A DNA stretch of 64,000 bases, from assembly GCA_029856105.1 (NCBI GenBank), contig JAHQWH010000193.1, positions 1 through 64,000 on the forward strand, read 5' to 3'. Numbering within the stretch: position 1 is the stretch's first letter; the number at the start of each line of letters is the position of its first letter. Both the position numbers and the translations under genes were made by a program. Source of the DNA: Promethearchaeia archaeon. Its GTDB lineage: Archaea; Asgardarchaeota; Lokiarchaeia; Sigyniarchaeales; SOKP01. A model generated the notes under the pieces. That model searched no databases. It had not been told where the DNA came from and worked only from the letters and a program-made list of their open reading frames with translations. Shown here piece by piece: positions 20,183 to 29,573 of this stretch.

Positions 20183-21565
20183 TTAGCCTAAAAAATCTGC
20201 TTCGGTCGGTTTTTCGACAATATCTAATAAGTTATATTCTATAATCAATTGTAAAACGCCCTTAACTTGCATACCATGATTGTAGAGGTTATTCGCATCG
20301 TCCAAATTCCTCCAACAGAAGGGACACTCTGTTAGCAAGAAGTCTGCCCCTACTGCGTTAGCTTCATCGCACCTCAAACTAGCCGTTCTAATCGAGAAAT
20401 CAGGGTATCCTGCTCGAACGCCACCCCCAGCTCCACAGCACATAGAATTCATTTTTATTCGATACATTTCGTTAAACTTGAGTCCCACATCTTCCTCTAG
20501 CTTTTTAAGTATAACTCGCGGTTTATCGAACCATTCGTCAATCATTTTATTAACTTTTCTCATATCGAACATGAGGTTCTTAGATTCTCTGATCATTTCC
20601 TGTTCCATATCGATCGCGAAGTGTCTCCCCGTATGGCAGGGGTCGTGGTAGGTAATTACTTTTCCCTTTAATTCCTTGTTAGCTTTAAACTTTATCTTCT
20701 CTTTTTGAATAAGCGTAGTTATTAATTCAAAGGCGTGTAAGGTTTTAAAAGGAAGTTTTTCACCTTCTGCCATCCACTTTGGATAATCAATCGTTATCGT
20801 TCTGTAGCATCCAGCACACGAGAAATAAACCATCTCCAAATCCTTAAAATTTTCAAGATTCTTTCTCATTAATTCCTGTGCTGTTTCTACTGCACCAATT
20901 CTAAAGAAAGGGCTCCCACAACACACTTCTTCTTCAATTAAAGTAAAATTGATTCCTAATTTCTCGAAAAGTTTTGCGGTCGCTATGGCGACTTCTATTT
21001 GACGATAACTAGCAGTACATCCTACGTAATAACCTACTTTTGCACCTTTATTATTAACGAACTTTCCTAAACCAGCATCTTTTGCCCATTTAAATCGTTC
21101 TTCAGCTTTGCCACCATATGGATTGTTCAATTCTTTGACTAATCTATCAACCAATTCGTGTTTTTCGATCATAGGTACTCCTGATTCTATTAACGCAGCC
21201 CGTAAAGATTCGATAATATCTACGGTAGGGATTTTATTTTCGCATTGAGCAGAACATTGACCACATGTTATGCAGGGCAAAATGACATCTCTTACATCTT
21301 CAGAAAATTCTAAATCTCCGCTTAATATCGACCTAGCTATCCACATCTTGCCAGCGTTCCAAAAAGCTTCCCATCCGTATTCTATACCAGCAGGACACGA
21401 ATCAATCATACCTTCGTAAAGAATGGTACCTTGTTTTCCAGTGAATTCCCCTATTCCCTCTCTACTAGGCTCGCCCGAATAAGCAAACCTACACGCTTTA
21501 CAGTGGATACACTTATATATTTCCTTCTCCAATTCTTTTAATCTTTCCATTCCAGTTTTAGCCAT
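20183..21565 (-). CDS. (Fe-S)-binding protein with CCG domains (GlpC/GlcF/HdrB-D-like)
   Basis: CIHCKACRFA, CITCGQCSAQCEN, CCGSPFFR, CCGAGGGVRAGYPDFSIR motifs. Confidence 0.88.
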   Translation of the reverse strand: MAKTGMERLKELEKEIYKCIHCKACRFAYSGEPSREGIGEFTGKQGTILYEGMIDSCPAGIEYGWEAFWNAGKMWIARSILSGDLEFSEDVRDVILPCITCGQCSAQCENKIPTVDIIESLRAALIESGVPMIEKHELVDRLVKELNNPYGGKAEERFKWAKDAGLGKFVNNKGAKVGYYVGCTASYRQIEVAIATAKLFEKLGINFTLIEEEVCCGSPFFRIGAVETAQELMRKNLENFKDLEMVYFSCAGCYRTITIDYPKWMAEGEKLPFKTLHAFELITTLIQKEKIKFKANKELKGKVITYHDPCHTGRHFAIDMEQEMIRESKNLMFDMRKVNKMIDEWFDKPRVILKKLEEDVGLKFNEMYRIKMNSMCCGAGGGVRAGYPDFSIRTASLRCDEANAVGADFLLTECPFCWRNLDDANNLYNHGMQVKGVLQLIIEYNLLDIVEKPTEADFLG

Positions 21566-21587
21566 TTTTTTTTACCTCCTTACTCAG

Positions 21588-23075
21588 TTATGGAAGAGCA
21601 AGCCTCCCAGGATGCATTATCATATTAGGGTCAAAAATCTTCTTCAGCGTTCTCAAATATTTCCAATACATTCCTGCTTGAGAATAAGTGAGGGGCGCGT
21701 GGATGTATGGATCTGGCCTGTAATTAATCCATCCTTGTTTAAGTGCGTACTCTGTTGTTTCTCTATTCATCTCTTGAACTTTTTCGATATCTGATTGTTT
21801 TGTGCTATCGAAACAAATGATGGGCATACAAATTGCTTGCCTACAACGCTCAATGCTCGCGATCCACATAACTGGGGGGAAACCATATTTCTCCATAGCA
21901 GCCGTATACATATTAGCAAAATGGGCGCATTCGTTCCAAGGGGTATAGAATGTGATAAATAAGAATCCTGCCTCCCAAAACGCATATGGAACCGCGATCT
22001 TATTGGGTTTCTTCAATCTGCTTGCGATTTGTTTGGGATGTAGTTCCTGAGGTTTCATGCTATCAGGGTCTTTAGCTCTATTTTTTTTGAAATCTTCAGC
22101 CATTTTATTGATTCTATTAACCACGTAATCTAACTCTTCTTGAGTTTGTGCCCAGCACTCCCAATTCATCCACCACTTACTAATTCCCATCTGTTCGTAG
22201 AACTCGTAATCGTGAGGGACTTTATCTTTTGGCCAACGTGTCATCACCAAAGGGTAATTCCCACCTTGAACCATAACGGTGTTGTGAGCAATCCCGAATT
22301 CCTGTTTCCCAATTTCGAGGGTTAAATCTTGCATATCCTCAGGATTGGACATACCCCATACAACCACAGTCTTAAATTTTGGATGTGGGTATATTTTAAC
22401 TGCAACTTTAGTCATTACGCCTAGAGCACCTTGTGAACCCATCAAAAAGGACCAGATATCTGGACCTAGTCCGTATTTATAGAATGGTTTAGCAAATGGA
22501 AGAGCCCAAGAGCCAGTTCGTACTATATCTCCGTTTGGAAATACTATCTCACCGCACATAAAGTTATCACCTTGTGGGCCAACGGAACTAGTGTAAAGGG
22601 AAAATCCTCGATCGATAGCATCTCCCATTACGGTAGAAGCTGGTGGAGCACCGTCTGGTACTGGAGGTGCCCACTCTGGATAATTTTTGTGCATGTAAGC
22701 CCAAAGCCCCCCAATCGTGACTCCCGGTTCCACTACAACGTATCGATTCTCTGTATCGACTTCGATGATTCTATTCATTCTACCTAAATCAAGCATAACT
22801 CCAGCAGGCTTAATGGTTGGACACGCAAAGCCGCCAGATAGTCCGCCTGAAATCGGTGAGACTCCAATTTTTTCTGCAGAGCAATAAAGCAGTATTTTAC
22901 GAATCTCTTCCATGTATTTAGGGCGTACGACGATATCAGGAATTTGGGATTCTAATCCCATTACAGATTTGGAAAGATATGACGCTGTAATTGCCTTGTT
23001 ATTGGTAGCGTACTCCTTGCCTACAATACCAATCATGGCATCTAAATCTTTATCATCTGGTAATTTATAGCTCAT
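21588..23075 (-). CDS. FAD-binding (VAO/PCMH type) oxidoreductase, GlcD/4-cresol dehydrogenase-like
   Basis: VVRPKYMEEIRKILLYC...PISGGLSGGFACPTIKPAGVMLDLGRMNRIIEVD...VVVEPGVTIGGL; paired with CCG Fe-S protein. Confidence 0.88.
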   Translation of the reverse strand: MSYKLPDDKDLDAMIGIVGKEYATNNKAITASYLSKSVMGLESQIPDIVVRPKYMEEIRKILLYCSAEKIGVSPISGGLSGGFACPTIKPAGVMLDLGRMNRIIEVDTENRYVVVEPGVTIGGLWAYMHKNYPEWAPPVPDGAPPASTVMGDAIDRGFSLYTSSVGPQGDNFMCGEIVFPNGDIVRTGSWALPFAKPFYKYGLGPDIWSFLMGSQGALGVMTKVAVKIYPHPKFKTVVVWGMSNPEDMQDLTLEIGKQEFGIAHNTVMVQGGNYPLVMTRWPKDKVPHDYEFYEQMGISKWWMNWECWAQTQEELDYVVNRINKMAEDFKKNRAKDPDSMKPQELHPKQIASRLKKPNKIAVPYAFWEAGFLFITFYTPWNECAHFANMYTAAMEKYGFPPVMWIASIERCRQAICMPIICFDSTKQSDIEKVQEMNRETTEYALKQGWINYRPDPYIHAPLTYSQAGMYWKYLRTLKKIFDPNMIMHPGRLALP

Positions 23076-23290
23076 ATTTTTTTACCTTTTAATCAATCTT
23101 CATACTTTTTGATTTTTGAATAAAACAATTTTTATAATTCCGAAAATTAAATATTAGATTTTAAATTTGTCATAAAAGTTTTTCATAAACAGATGTATTT
23201 TTCTTATAATTGTATTGTTGAATTCTTAAAAATAGATTTGAATAATGGTAAGAATTAGAGTATAAATTTTTATTAAGAAATCGAATAGCC

Positions 23291-23671
23291 TTAAACTAAG
23301 TTAACTACTCTGTTGATTTCGGCATGTAGTTGAATTACAGAAAAGGGTTTTTCAATAAATGAAATAGCACCTATTTCAAGCGCTCGTCCTTTAATTGAAT
23401 TATCTGCGCTTGTAAAAATAACTTTAGTGTGGTTATTGAATTTCATCAATTCGATGGTCGCGTCAATTCCATTTTTAACTGGCATTCGATGATCCATTAA
23501 AATTACATCCGGTTTAGGCGAGAGGGATTTGAATTTTTCAATGGCTTCTTTTCCGTTGCTTGCTTTATCAACGACTTTAAATCCGAACGTCGTTAGCATC
23601 ATCTCGTATAATCTTTGCAACGACAAATCGTCTTCTACGATAAATACGGAAACCATTATACCAAATACCAT
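23291..23671 (-). CDS. Stand-alone response regulator receiver (CheY-like)
   Basis: VSVFIVEDDLSLQRLYEMML...DVILMDHRMPVKNGIDA...KVIFTSADNSIKGRALEIGAISFIEKPF; likely start at second Met (about 23656). Confidence 0.88.
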   Translation of the reverse strand: MVFGIMVSVFIVEDDLSLQRLYEMMLTTFGFKVVDKASNGKEAIEKFKSLSPKPDVILMDHRMPVKNGIDATIELMKFNNHTKVIFTSADNSIKGRALEIGAISFIEKPFSVIQLHAEINRVVNLV

Positions 23672-23851
23672 TATTAATATATTCTAGGTTGAAATATTCA
23701 ACTCATTCATTTAAAAATTTCGAAATTTAATTAAAATTCTACTAATCAAGATAACACAAAAAACATTTTTTATTTAATAATTTCCATTTAAGTTATAGTT
23801 AAAATTAGTTAAAAAATAAAAAAGAAAAGGAAGGGAAAACTTATCTTTTTT

Positions 23852-24664
23852 TTAATTCTTTAAAAACCTTTTTGAAGAGAATCGTATGCCGGTAAACAGG
23901 AAAAACAAAGAGAAAATCAATGTTAACGGTAAATGTCCAATAACAATGTAGGCAAAAACAGGTTCTGATGAGTAAGCAAATAATACAATAGTTACCGCTA
24001 AATGGATGATAGAGTTCGCAATGGCAATTCTTCGATTTGGAGATAGAATACCAAAAAGAAAATTAGGAAATAGAAATAGAATTATGATATTTCCAGTTGA
24101 TAACAGAATCAAAGCCGGAAAAAATTTTGTGAACAGATCATCACCATAAAGAAATCGAGTTAGGTCAAGAGTCGCAAAAATAAAAAGAGTGGCATAAATA
24201 CTGAGCAAAATTAAAGGGTAGATTAGCGATCCGTTAATTAACCACGATATTGCCACTCTAATTATGGGGGAGCTTATAGTTTTTCCTTTTAAGTTGCTTT
24301 GAATGTTTTTTTCCATTTCTTCTTGAATGATTTTTTCTGTGTCATAATCAGGCGAATAGGAGTCGATAAATTCTTGTAAAATGTTTTTCAAAATCTTAGC
24401 AACTAATTCGTTGTTATCTTTTGAACTCACGATCGCGGCTCCGAGTATCCGTTCGTCTTGTTTTGGGACTACGATAAGTTTATTATTTTCCCCAAGATCA
24501 ACGGTTTTGACTGCCGTACCTAAGGCTTCTCTACTAAAATTAGTGATAGATGTGAAAAACCCTATTAATAAATTATCGTCGTACTTTTGTTCTCTCTTAA
24601 AATCTTTGGAATATAATAACCTTCCGTTTTCGTCCATAAGATAAAGATTTTTTAGCATACTCAT
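23852..24664 (-). CDS. Longin/roadblock-like N-terminal domain fused to four TM helices
   Basis: LYLMDENGRLLYSKDF...DDNLLIGFFTSITNFSREALGTAVKTVDLGENNKLIVVPKQDERILGAAIVSSKDNNELVAKILKNILQEFIDSY pattern followed by about 4 hydrophobic segments. Confidence 0.6.
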   Translation of the reverse strand: MSMLKNLYLMDENGRLLYSKDFKREQKYDDNLLIGFFTSITNFSREALGTAVKTVDLGENNKLIVVPKQDERILGAAIVSSKDNNELVAKILKNILQEFIDSYSPDYDTEKIIQEEMEKNIQSNLKGKTISSPIIRVAISWLINGSLIYPLILLSIYATLFIFATLDLTRFLYGDDLFTKFFPALILLSTGNIIILFLFPNFLFGILSPNRRIAIANSIIHLAVTIVLFAYSSEPVFAYIVIGHLPLTLIFSLFFLFTGIRFSSKRFLKN

Positions 24665-24697
24665 TCCTCATATTTTATTATAATTTGGTTTTAAATT

Positions 24698-26404
24698 TTA
24701 TATATTATCAACAAATTCTAAATATTCTCCAATGGAGGCAGTAGATTTTTTAAAACATTGCAAACGCGGACCAAATAATTCTGTTATCTTTACGATTACA
24801 TTATTTGTATTTGATTTAAGAAAAATCTTATATTTTTCATTCTTTCTTTCTTCAATTATTACTTCAATTTCTTCCATTTCTTTTAGTTTTCTAATTAAGA
24901 ACTCTTCAGGATCGTTTAGTTCTATCGTTACAATCTCGCCATATTGAGGCAATTCTTTAATATAATCCTTAAAAGCTCCTATTTTTGATGCTCTTTTGGT
25001 GATCGTTAAAATTTGGTCGCAATTTAATACGACCTCTTCAGATCCATGGAAGATCATAATCACGTGAAATTCTTGCTTAATTTTATCCATGTAATTGTTA
25101 AATTTTTCGTATTCAAATTTTCCTAGAATTCCATAAGGTATTGAAAACATAATAATCGTTGGTGTCTGGATTAAAGCGCGTGCTATTGAAAAAAGAAGAT
25201 ATTCTAAAGGTGTTAACTCTGAGAATTTCTTATTTTTCTTATTTAGCATCCCAGTTACTTCTAAAACATTTTTTAAGAACTGTTTTTTACGACTGTATTT
25301 ATATGTTGTATCCGAAATTAAATCTTCAATAATTTCATCTATACCTTGACCTAATCCTGCATCTTTTAAAATTGCGTTGAATGCGTTCTTTCTCTCTTTA
25401 TATCTCTCATTCAAATTTATCTTGTATTGAATTGCTTTCTTTACTTTCATATTTGTTATTACTGAGTCGTAAGCTGGAGGTAAAAGAAAAATTTTCTCTT
25501 TTTCTTTTTTTGATAACGATTTTATTGGGTGTCCAAAAATTTCTATTGACCCCATAAAATCTAGTTGAGAGCCTGCTATGGTCTCAAACAGATTCAATAA
25601 GTCCAATCTGTGATCGACATTATTTAAATACTCTTCGTCGTACATTATGCCAATAGACTTTCCTCTATGAATTTTAAAAGAAAGATTATTAATTACTTCT
25701 CCCACTGACACGCCGTTAAGAACTAAATATTGGGAATCTTCTTTTAAAGGTTCGAGATTGACTTGGTTAGAAACAATTTCACATATTTTTTCTATTATTT
25801 CAAGAACATGCAGAGGATTTTCTATATCCCAATTTCTTATAATTTCTTTTTCGTTAAATTTTCTTTCAGTAATAATCCTTGATAAGGATCTTGAAAATGA
25901 AAAGGATGGTAAAATTGGGTATTTTTCAAATTTAATTTTTAATTTAGTAGCGAAATTGGGATAACAGATTCGAATCTCTCTGTAGTATGGGTTATTTTTT
26001 ATTTGATAATTTTCAAACTTACTATCAATTAGTTCAACTTCATAGTCCAAAATTTCTAAGCGTTTTTGAAATTCTTGTCTAATAAGTCTTCTCATATGCC
26101 GGATGATCTTCATTGGATTAATAAGACCATCTTCATCGAAGTCTGGATTAAATATAATCTCACTGAAATCAATCTCATCTTCAATAGGGGTATAAATTTT
26201 TAATAATGGAACTCCTTTCTCAAAGACATCGCTATTAGTAAAAAATAGTACTTCAATAAAGGATTTTTTATAAATCAAATCAATAATAGAAGCAATTCCA
26301 AAAGTATTTTCTCTGTAAGTCATCCAAAAACGTTTAGAAACTCTGACTGCGTCCAAAACCTTTAATCTTAATCGTTCTAATTCTACTTCTCTAGATTTCT
26401 TCAA
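24698..26404 (-). CDS. Catalytically degenerate ABC ATPase-like protein with N-terminal RWD/UBC-like region
   Basis: ABC-NBD layout (VLNGVSVGEVINNLSFKIHRGKSIGI...FSELTPLEYLLFSIARALIQTPTIIMFSIPYGILG) but Walker A, signature and Walker B residues absent. Start refined to TTG 26404..26402, 7 nt after GAGGTG. Confidence 0.7.
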   Translation of the reverse strand: MKKSREVELERLRLKVLDAVRVSKRFWMTYRENTFGIASIIDLIYKKSFIEVLFFTNSDVFEKGVPLLKIYTPIEDEIDFSEIIFNPDFDEDGLINPMKIIRHMRRLIRQEFQKRLEILDYEVELIDSKFENYQIKNNPYYREIRICYPNFATKLKIKFEKYPILPSFSFSRSLSRIITERKFNEKEIIRNWDIENPLHVLEIIEKICEIVSNQVNLEPLKEDSQYLVLNGVSVGEVINNLSFKIHRGKSIGIMYDEEYLNNVDHRLDLLNLFETIAGSQLDFMGSIEIFGHPIKSLSKKEKEKIFLLPPAYDSVITNMKVKKAIQYKINLNERYKERKNAFNAILKDAGLGQGIDEIIEDLISDTTYKYSRKKQFLKNVLEVTGMLNKKNKKFSELTPLEYLLFSIARALIQTPTIIMFSIPYGILGKFEYEKFNNYMDKIKQEFHVIMIFHGSEEVVLNCDQILTITKRASKIGAFKDYIKELPQYGEIVTIELNDPEEFLIRKLKEMEEIEVIIEERKNEKYKIFLKSNTNNVIVKITELFGPRLQCFKKSTASIGEYLEFVDNI

Positions 26405-29400
26405 TTTCAGGCACCTCAATTAATTTGTATCTAAAGAATTGTTCCATTTTAGAATCGATTTGCTTTATTTCTTGGATGGAATCCTTACCAATTTTATTTT
26501 CGATTTTTTCAATTAGTTTTTTTAAGTTTAATTCGGTAAATAACGAATAATCAGTTCCCGCTTTATTTTCAAGAACGCTTTCTATGCCATCTATAGATTC
26601 GAGCGTTTCAATTAAGTTCTCATTTATCTCTTTGAAACATACTTCTATAGAACGTCCTTTTCCAGGTAATTGAGCTAAAAGGTTCTTTGGTTTCCCGAAG
26701 TCTATTACGCCGCGATCTCTACCGAAAATAGCAACGCGGTGGCAGAAGCGAGACTCTTCGGGGTAATGAGTTATTACAATTAGAGTAGTTCCAAATTGCT
26801 CGTTGATTTTTGTAAGGGCTAACCATAAGTTTTCACGTATGATAGGATCTAAGCCTGAAGTAGGTTCGTCTAAAATAAGAAATATTGGGGCGTGAATTAG
26901 CCCGATTGCAATGCTAACCCTTCTTTTTTGACCCCCCGAAAGATTTTTAATTAATTCATTTATTTTATCTTCAATCTCTAAGCTTCGCAAGAGTCTTTTT
27001 GACCTGCTTATTATTTCTTGCTCAGTTAGACCGTATTGATTTCCAAATGAGAGTAAATTATCAAGAACAGTGAAATTATGATAGATTTTCCCTAGATCTT
27101 GGGGTACATAGCCATATATGGGTCTAATCTTTTTAGAGTTTTTTTTGTTAATGTCCATTCCATAAATTTTACAAAATCCAGTAATTTTTCTCATTCCCAA
27201 CAACCCTTTTACAAAAGTAGATTTTCCTGCCCCACTTTCTCCTAAGATTCCTAATATTTGCCCATGATCTATTTTCATTGACACAGAGTCAACAATCAAT
27301 CTTCCACCAGCATACACACTAAAGTTTTCGCAATTAATTGCTGGAAATCTTTGTAAATAGGATGGAGTAATTTTTCCGCCAAGACCTACCTTTTCTATAA
27401 TGCGTTTTATTAAAGAAATTTTTTTACGAATTTTTAAAAATATATATAGCCCAATAAATCCAGCTTCAGTAAGTAAGATATAAATCAATAAATAATTCCA
27501 AGGTTTTGAATCAAAACTCTGGTCATATTTTAATTCGTCTATAATAATAATTCCATAGGGAGTGTTTCGTAAATCGGCTCCAAAATCGGGATTATCTCCT
27601 ACACCTCCAGTATTGGTGCTTATACATTCCGAAAACCAGATTAAAGCTTCTTGAATGTTATCTGGTTGAAAATTGTAGTCGTAAAGAGCCTTAGAAGCGA
27701 GATAGGTCACTAGAAAAGACGAAGGTAAATCTAAAAATTCCCCCATCATAGGTAGAAGGGAAAAACTTCCATCGGAAGTTTGAGAAAGCTTTAAAAAATC
27801 AATTGCGGTCATTTTAGACATTGGACCTTCAACAAAACCCTCGTAAAAAATTTGCAAACCGTAATAAGTAGAAATAACATCGCTATGAAATCCTATAACG
27901 ATTGAAAATCCTCCATCAGCATTTTGGCACGACCTTACCCATTGAGAAAGATTATTATAATGAATCCGATCTAACCCATTAATTAAATATAGAGAAGATA
28001 ACGCCCAATATGTACTTTCTACAGTGGACACATTCATATTGATCAAATTAGTAAATACTATAGAATAAGACCCAAAAAGAGATAATAAATATTCGATATC
28101 TTTCCCAACTCTGAAACCTCCATCAGAGTTTTGCAAGTTAGATAAGAAGTTTTTTGTCAGATTTAACGCATCTGGAGGAAACCAAGGCCAATATGCGGGA
28201 ATAAGCATTTGCAACAGATTTAATCCACAATAAGTAGCAAAAAGCGTTGCTTCTTGACCTGGTTGCGAACTAAATCCTCCATCGTGAATATTATAGCACG
28301 ATATTGTAAAATTTAAGATTTGGCTTTTTAAATATTGAAATTGCGCGGTCTGTATTGAATCGAGATACCCCATACTAAAATATGTTAAAATTCCGAAATA
28401 ATTAGTTTCAATTGTTATTTGCCCAAATAGAGCGTTCTTTGCTTGGAAAAAGTGTAGCCAATCGTAATAATCAATTTTAGTCTGGTTTATAAAATTACTT
28501 TGTAAAGGAGTAAGAAGTAACATGCTTTCTAAAATCTTGATTGATTTCATCGCCGCCCAACCAGATGTGAAATCAGACATAGTTACATTTGGACGTATAC
28601 CAAATCCCCCATCATTATTTGAACAATTTAAGACATATTCTAATGTTTTAGAAGCGTTTTTTAAAGGAAGCCCTAATAAATCTAGCGAAGAAATGGCATA
28701 ATAAGTTGATTGGACATCAGTAGTACCCGTTAATGTGTTAATATAACCCCCATCGAATGGGTTATACGATGCGTTAAAATAAGCTCCAATAAGTAATAGT
28801 TCAATTGAATTATAGGACATATTCATTCCTAAAAAAGATTTTACACCATAGAAGGTCGTTTCTGGATTTGAAACTAAAGAATTATTTGTTAATCGATAAC
28901 TACCTAAAAACCATGTAGAATTAATAAATTCTTCAATATTTTGGTTTAGAAGTAAAGAACTCTCTGATAAACTATATGCGAGTTCAATCGCACAGAATGT
29001 AGAAATAATATCAGAATCATTTAAGTATTGATTAGCCTTAAAACCCCAACCCCCTTCATTTAAAGAAGTTGAAATGTAGTTTGCGATATTACTCGTATCT
29101 CCAAGATTTATCTTGTGTTCAAGATACGATTTATTGGTTATTTCTAAAGTTTCGATTGCTTCATAGGTTGAAATTAAATTTCCAAATCCCGCTATATCTG
29201 AATAGGATCCATCTATATTTTGTTTTTCAAAGATATAATCAAAAAAGAAATTACGGTAAAAAGACTCAATATTTAGATTAGAATTAGGATTTATTAATTC
29301 AGGAGTATTAATACTTGAAAATGTGAAATTAATAGAGTCAATGGCTCTAAAATTTGAATCAATGTCGGGTTCTACAAATAGTCCTACATCGTTATGGTGA

Positions 29401-29573
29401 GTGCTTGTAAAGGAAGTTGCCATATTTTTAACTTGTTCTACGTTTTTTTCGTCAATATAATAAGTCCAACGAACATTTACTAAAACCAAAGTTATAACTG
29501 GAGTTCCTATGAGAATAAAGACTATAATAAAATTTTTTAGTCTTTTTTCGTTTTTCCGACTTAATTTTAAGAT
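26391..29573 (-). CDS. Fusion: N-terminal TM anchor, extracytoplasmic prenyltransferase/squalene-cyclase-like toroid, TM, ABC ATPase
   Basis: Repeats DGGYINTLTGTTDVQSTYYAISSL, NDGGFGIRPNVTMSDFTSGWAAMKSI, HDGGFSSQPGQEATLFATYCGL, ADGGFSIVIGFHSDVISTYYGL; TM WNYLLIYILLTEAGFIGLYIFLKI; GESGAGKST, LSGGQKRR, LILDEPTSGLDP. Upstream extension adds NYILKLSRKNEKRLKNFIIVFILIGTPVIT; candidate ATC start at 29573. Confidence 0.85.
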   Translation of the reverse strand: MLKLSRKNEKRLKNFIIVFILIGTPVITLVLVNVRWTYYIDEKNVEQVKNMATSFTSTHHNDVGLFVEPDIDSNFRAIDSINFTFSSINTPELINPNSNLNIESFYRNFFFDYIFEKQNIDGSYSDIAGFGNLISTYEAIETLEITNKSYLEHKINLGDTSNIANYISTSLNEGGWGFKANQYLNDSDIISTFCAIELAYSLSESSLLLNQNIEEFINSTWFLGSYRLTNNSLVSNPETTFYGVKSFLGMNMSYNSIELLLIGAYFNASYNPFDGGYINTLTGTTDVQSTYYAISSLDLLGLPLKNASKTLEYVLNCSNNDGGFGIRPNVTMSDFTSGWAAMKSIKILESMLLLTPLQSNFINQTKIDYYDWLHFFQAKNALFGQITIETNYFGILTYFSMGYLDSIQTAQFQYLKSQILNFTISCYNIHDGGFSSQPGQEATLFATYCGLNLLQMLIPAYWPWFPPDALNLTKNFLSNLQNSDGGFRVGKDIEYLLSLFGSYSIVFTNLINMNVSTVESTYWALSSLYLINGLDRIHYNNLSQWVRSCQNADGGFSIVIGFHSDVISTYYGLQIFYEGFVEGPMSKMTAIDFLKLSQTSDGSFSLLPMMGEFLDLPSSFLVTYLASKALYDYNFQPDNIQEALIWFSECISTNTGGVGDNPDFGADLRNTPYGIIIIDELKYDQSFDSKPWNYLLIYILLTEAGFIGLYIFLKIRKKISLIKRIIEKVGLGGKITPSYLQRFPAINCENFSVYAGGRLIVDSVSMKIDHGQILGILGESGAGKSTFVKGLLGMRKITGFCKIYGMDINKKNSKKIRPIYGYVPQDLGKIYHNFTVLDNLLSFGNQYGLTEQEIISRSKRLLRSLEIEDKINELIKNLSGGQKRRVSIAIGLIHAPIFLILDEPTSGLDPIIRENLWLALTKINEQFGTTLIVITHYPEESRFCHRVAIFGRDRGVIDFGKPKNLLAQLPGKGRSIEVCFKEINENLIETLESIDGIESVLENKAGTDYSLFTELNLKKLIEKIENKIGKDSIQEIKQIDSKMEQFFRYKLIEVPEIEEI

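Noticed and set aside
22140-22787. + strand ORFs over the FAD-oxidase gene
   Set aside because: Overlap a strongly conserved enzyme on the opposite strand.
23291-23671. Response regulator as part of the toroid-ABC operon
   Set aside because: Separated by about 180 nt of AT-rich spacer from 23852; same strand but no coupling evidence.
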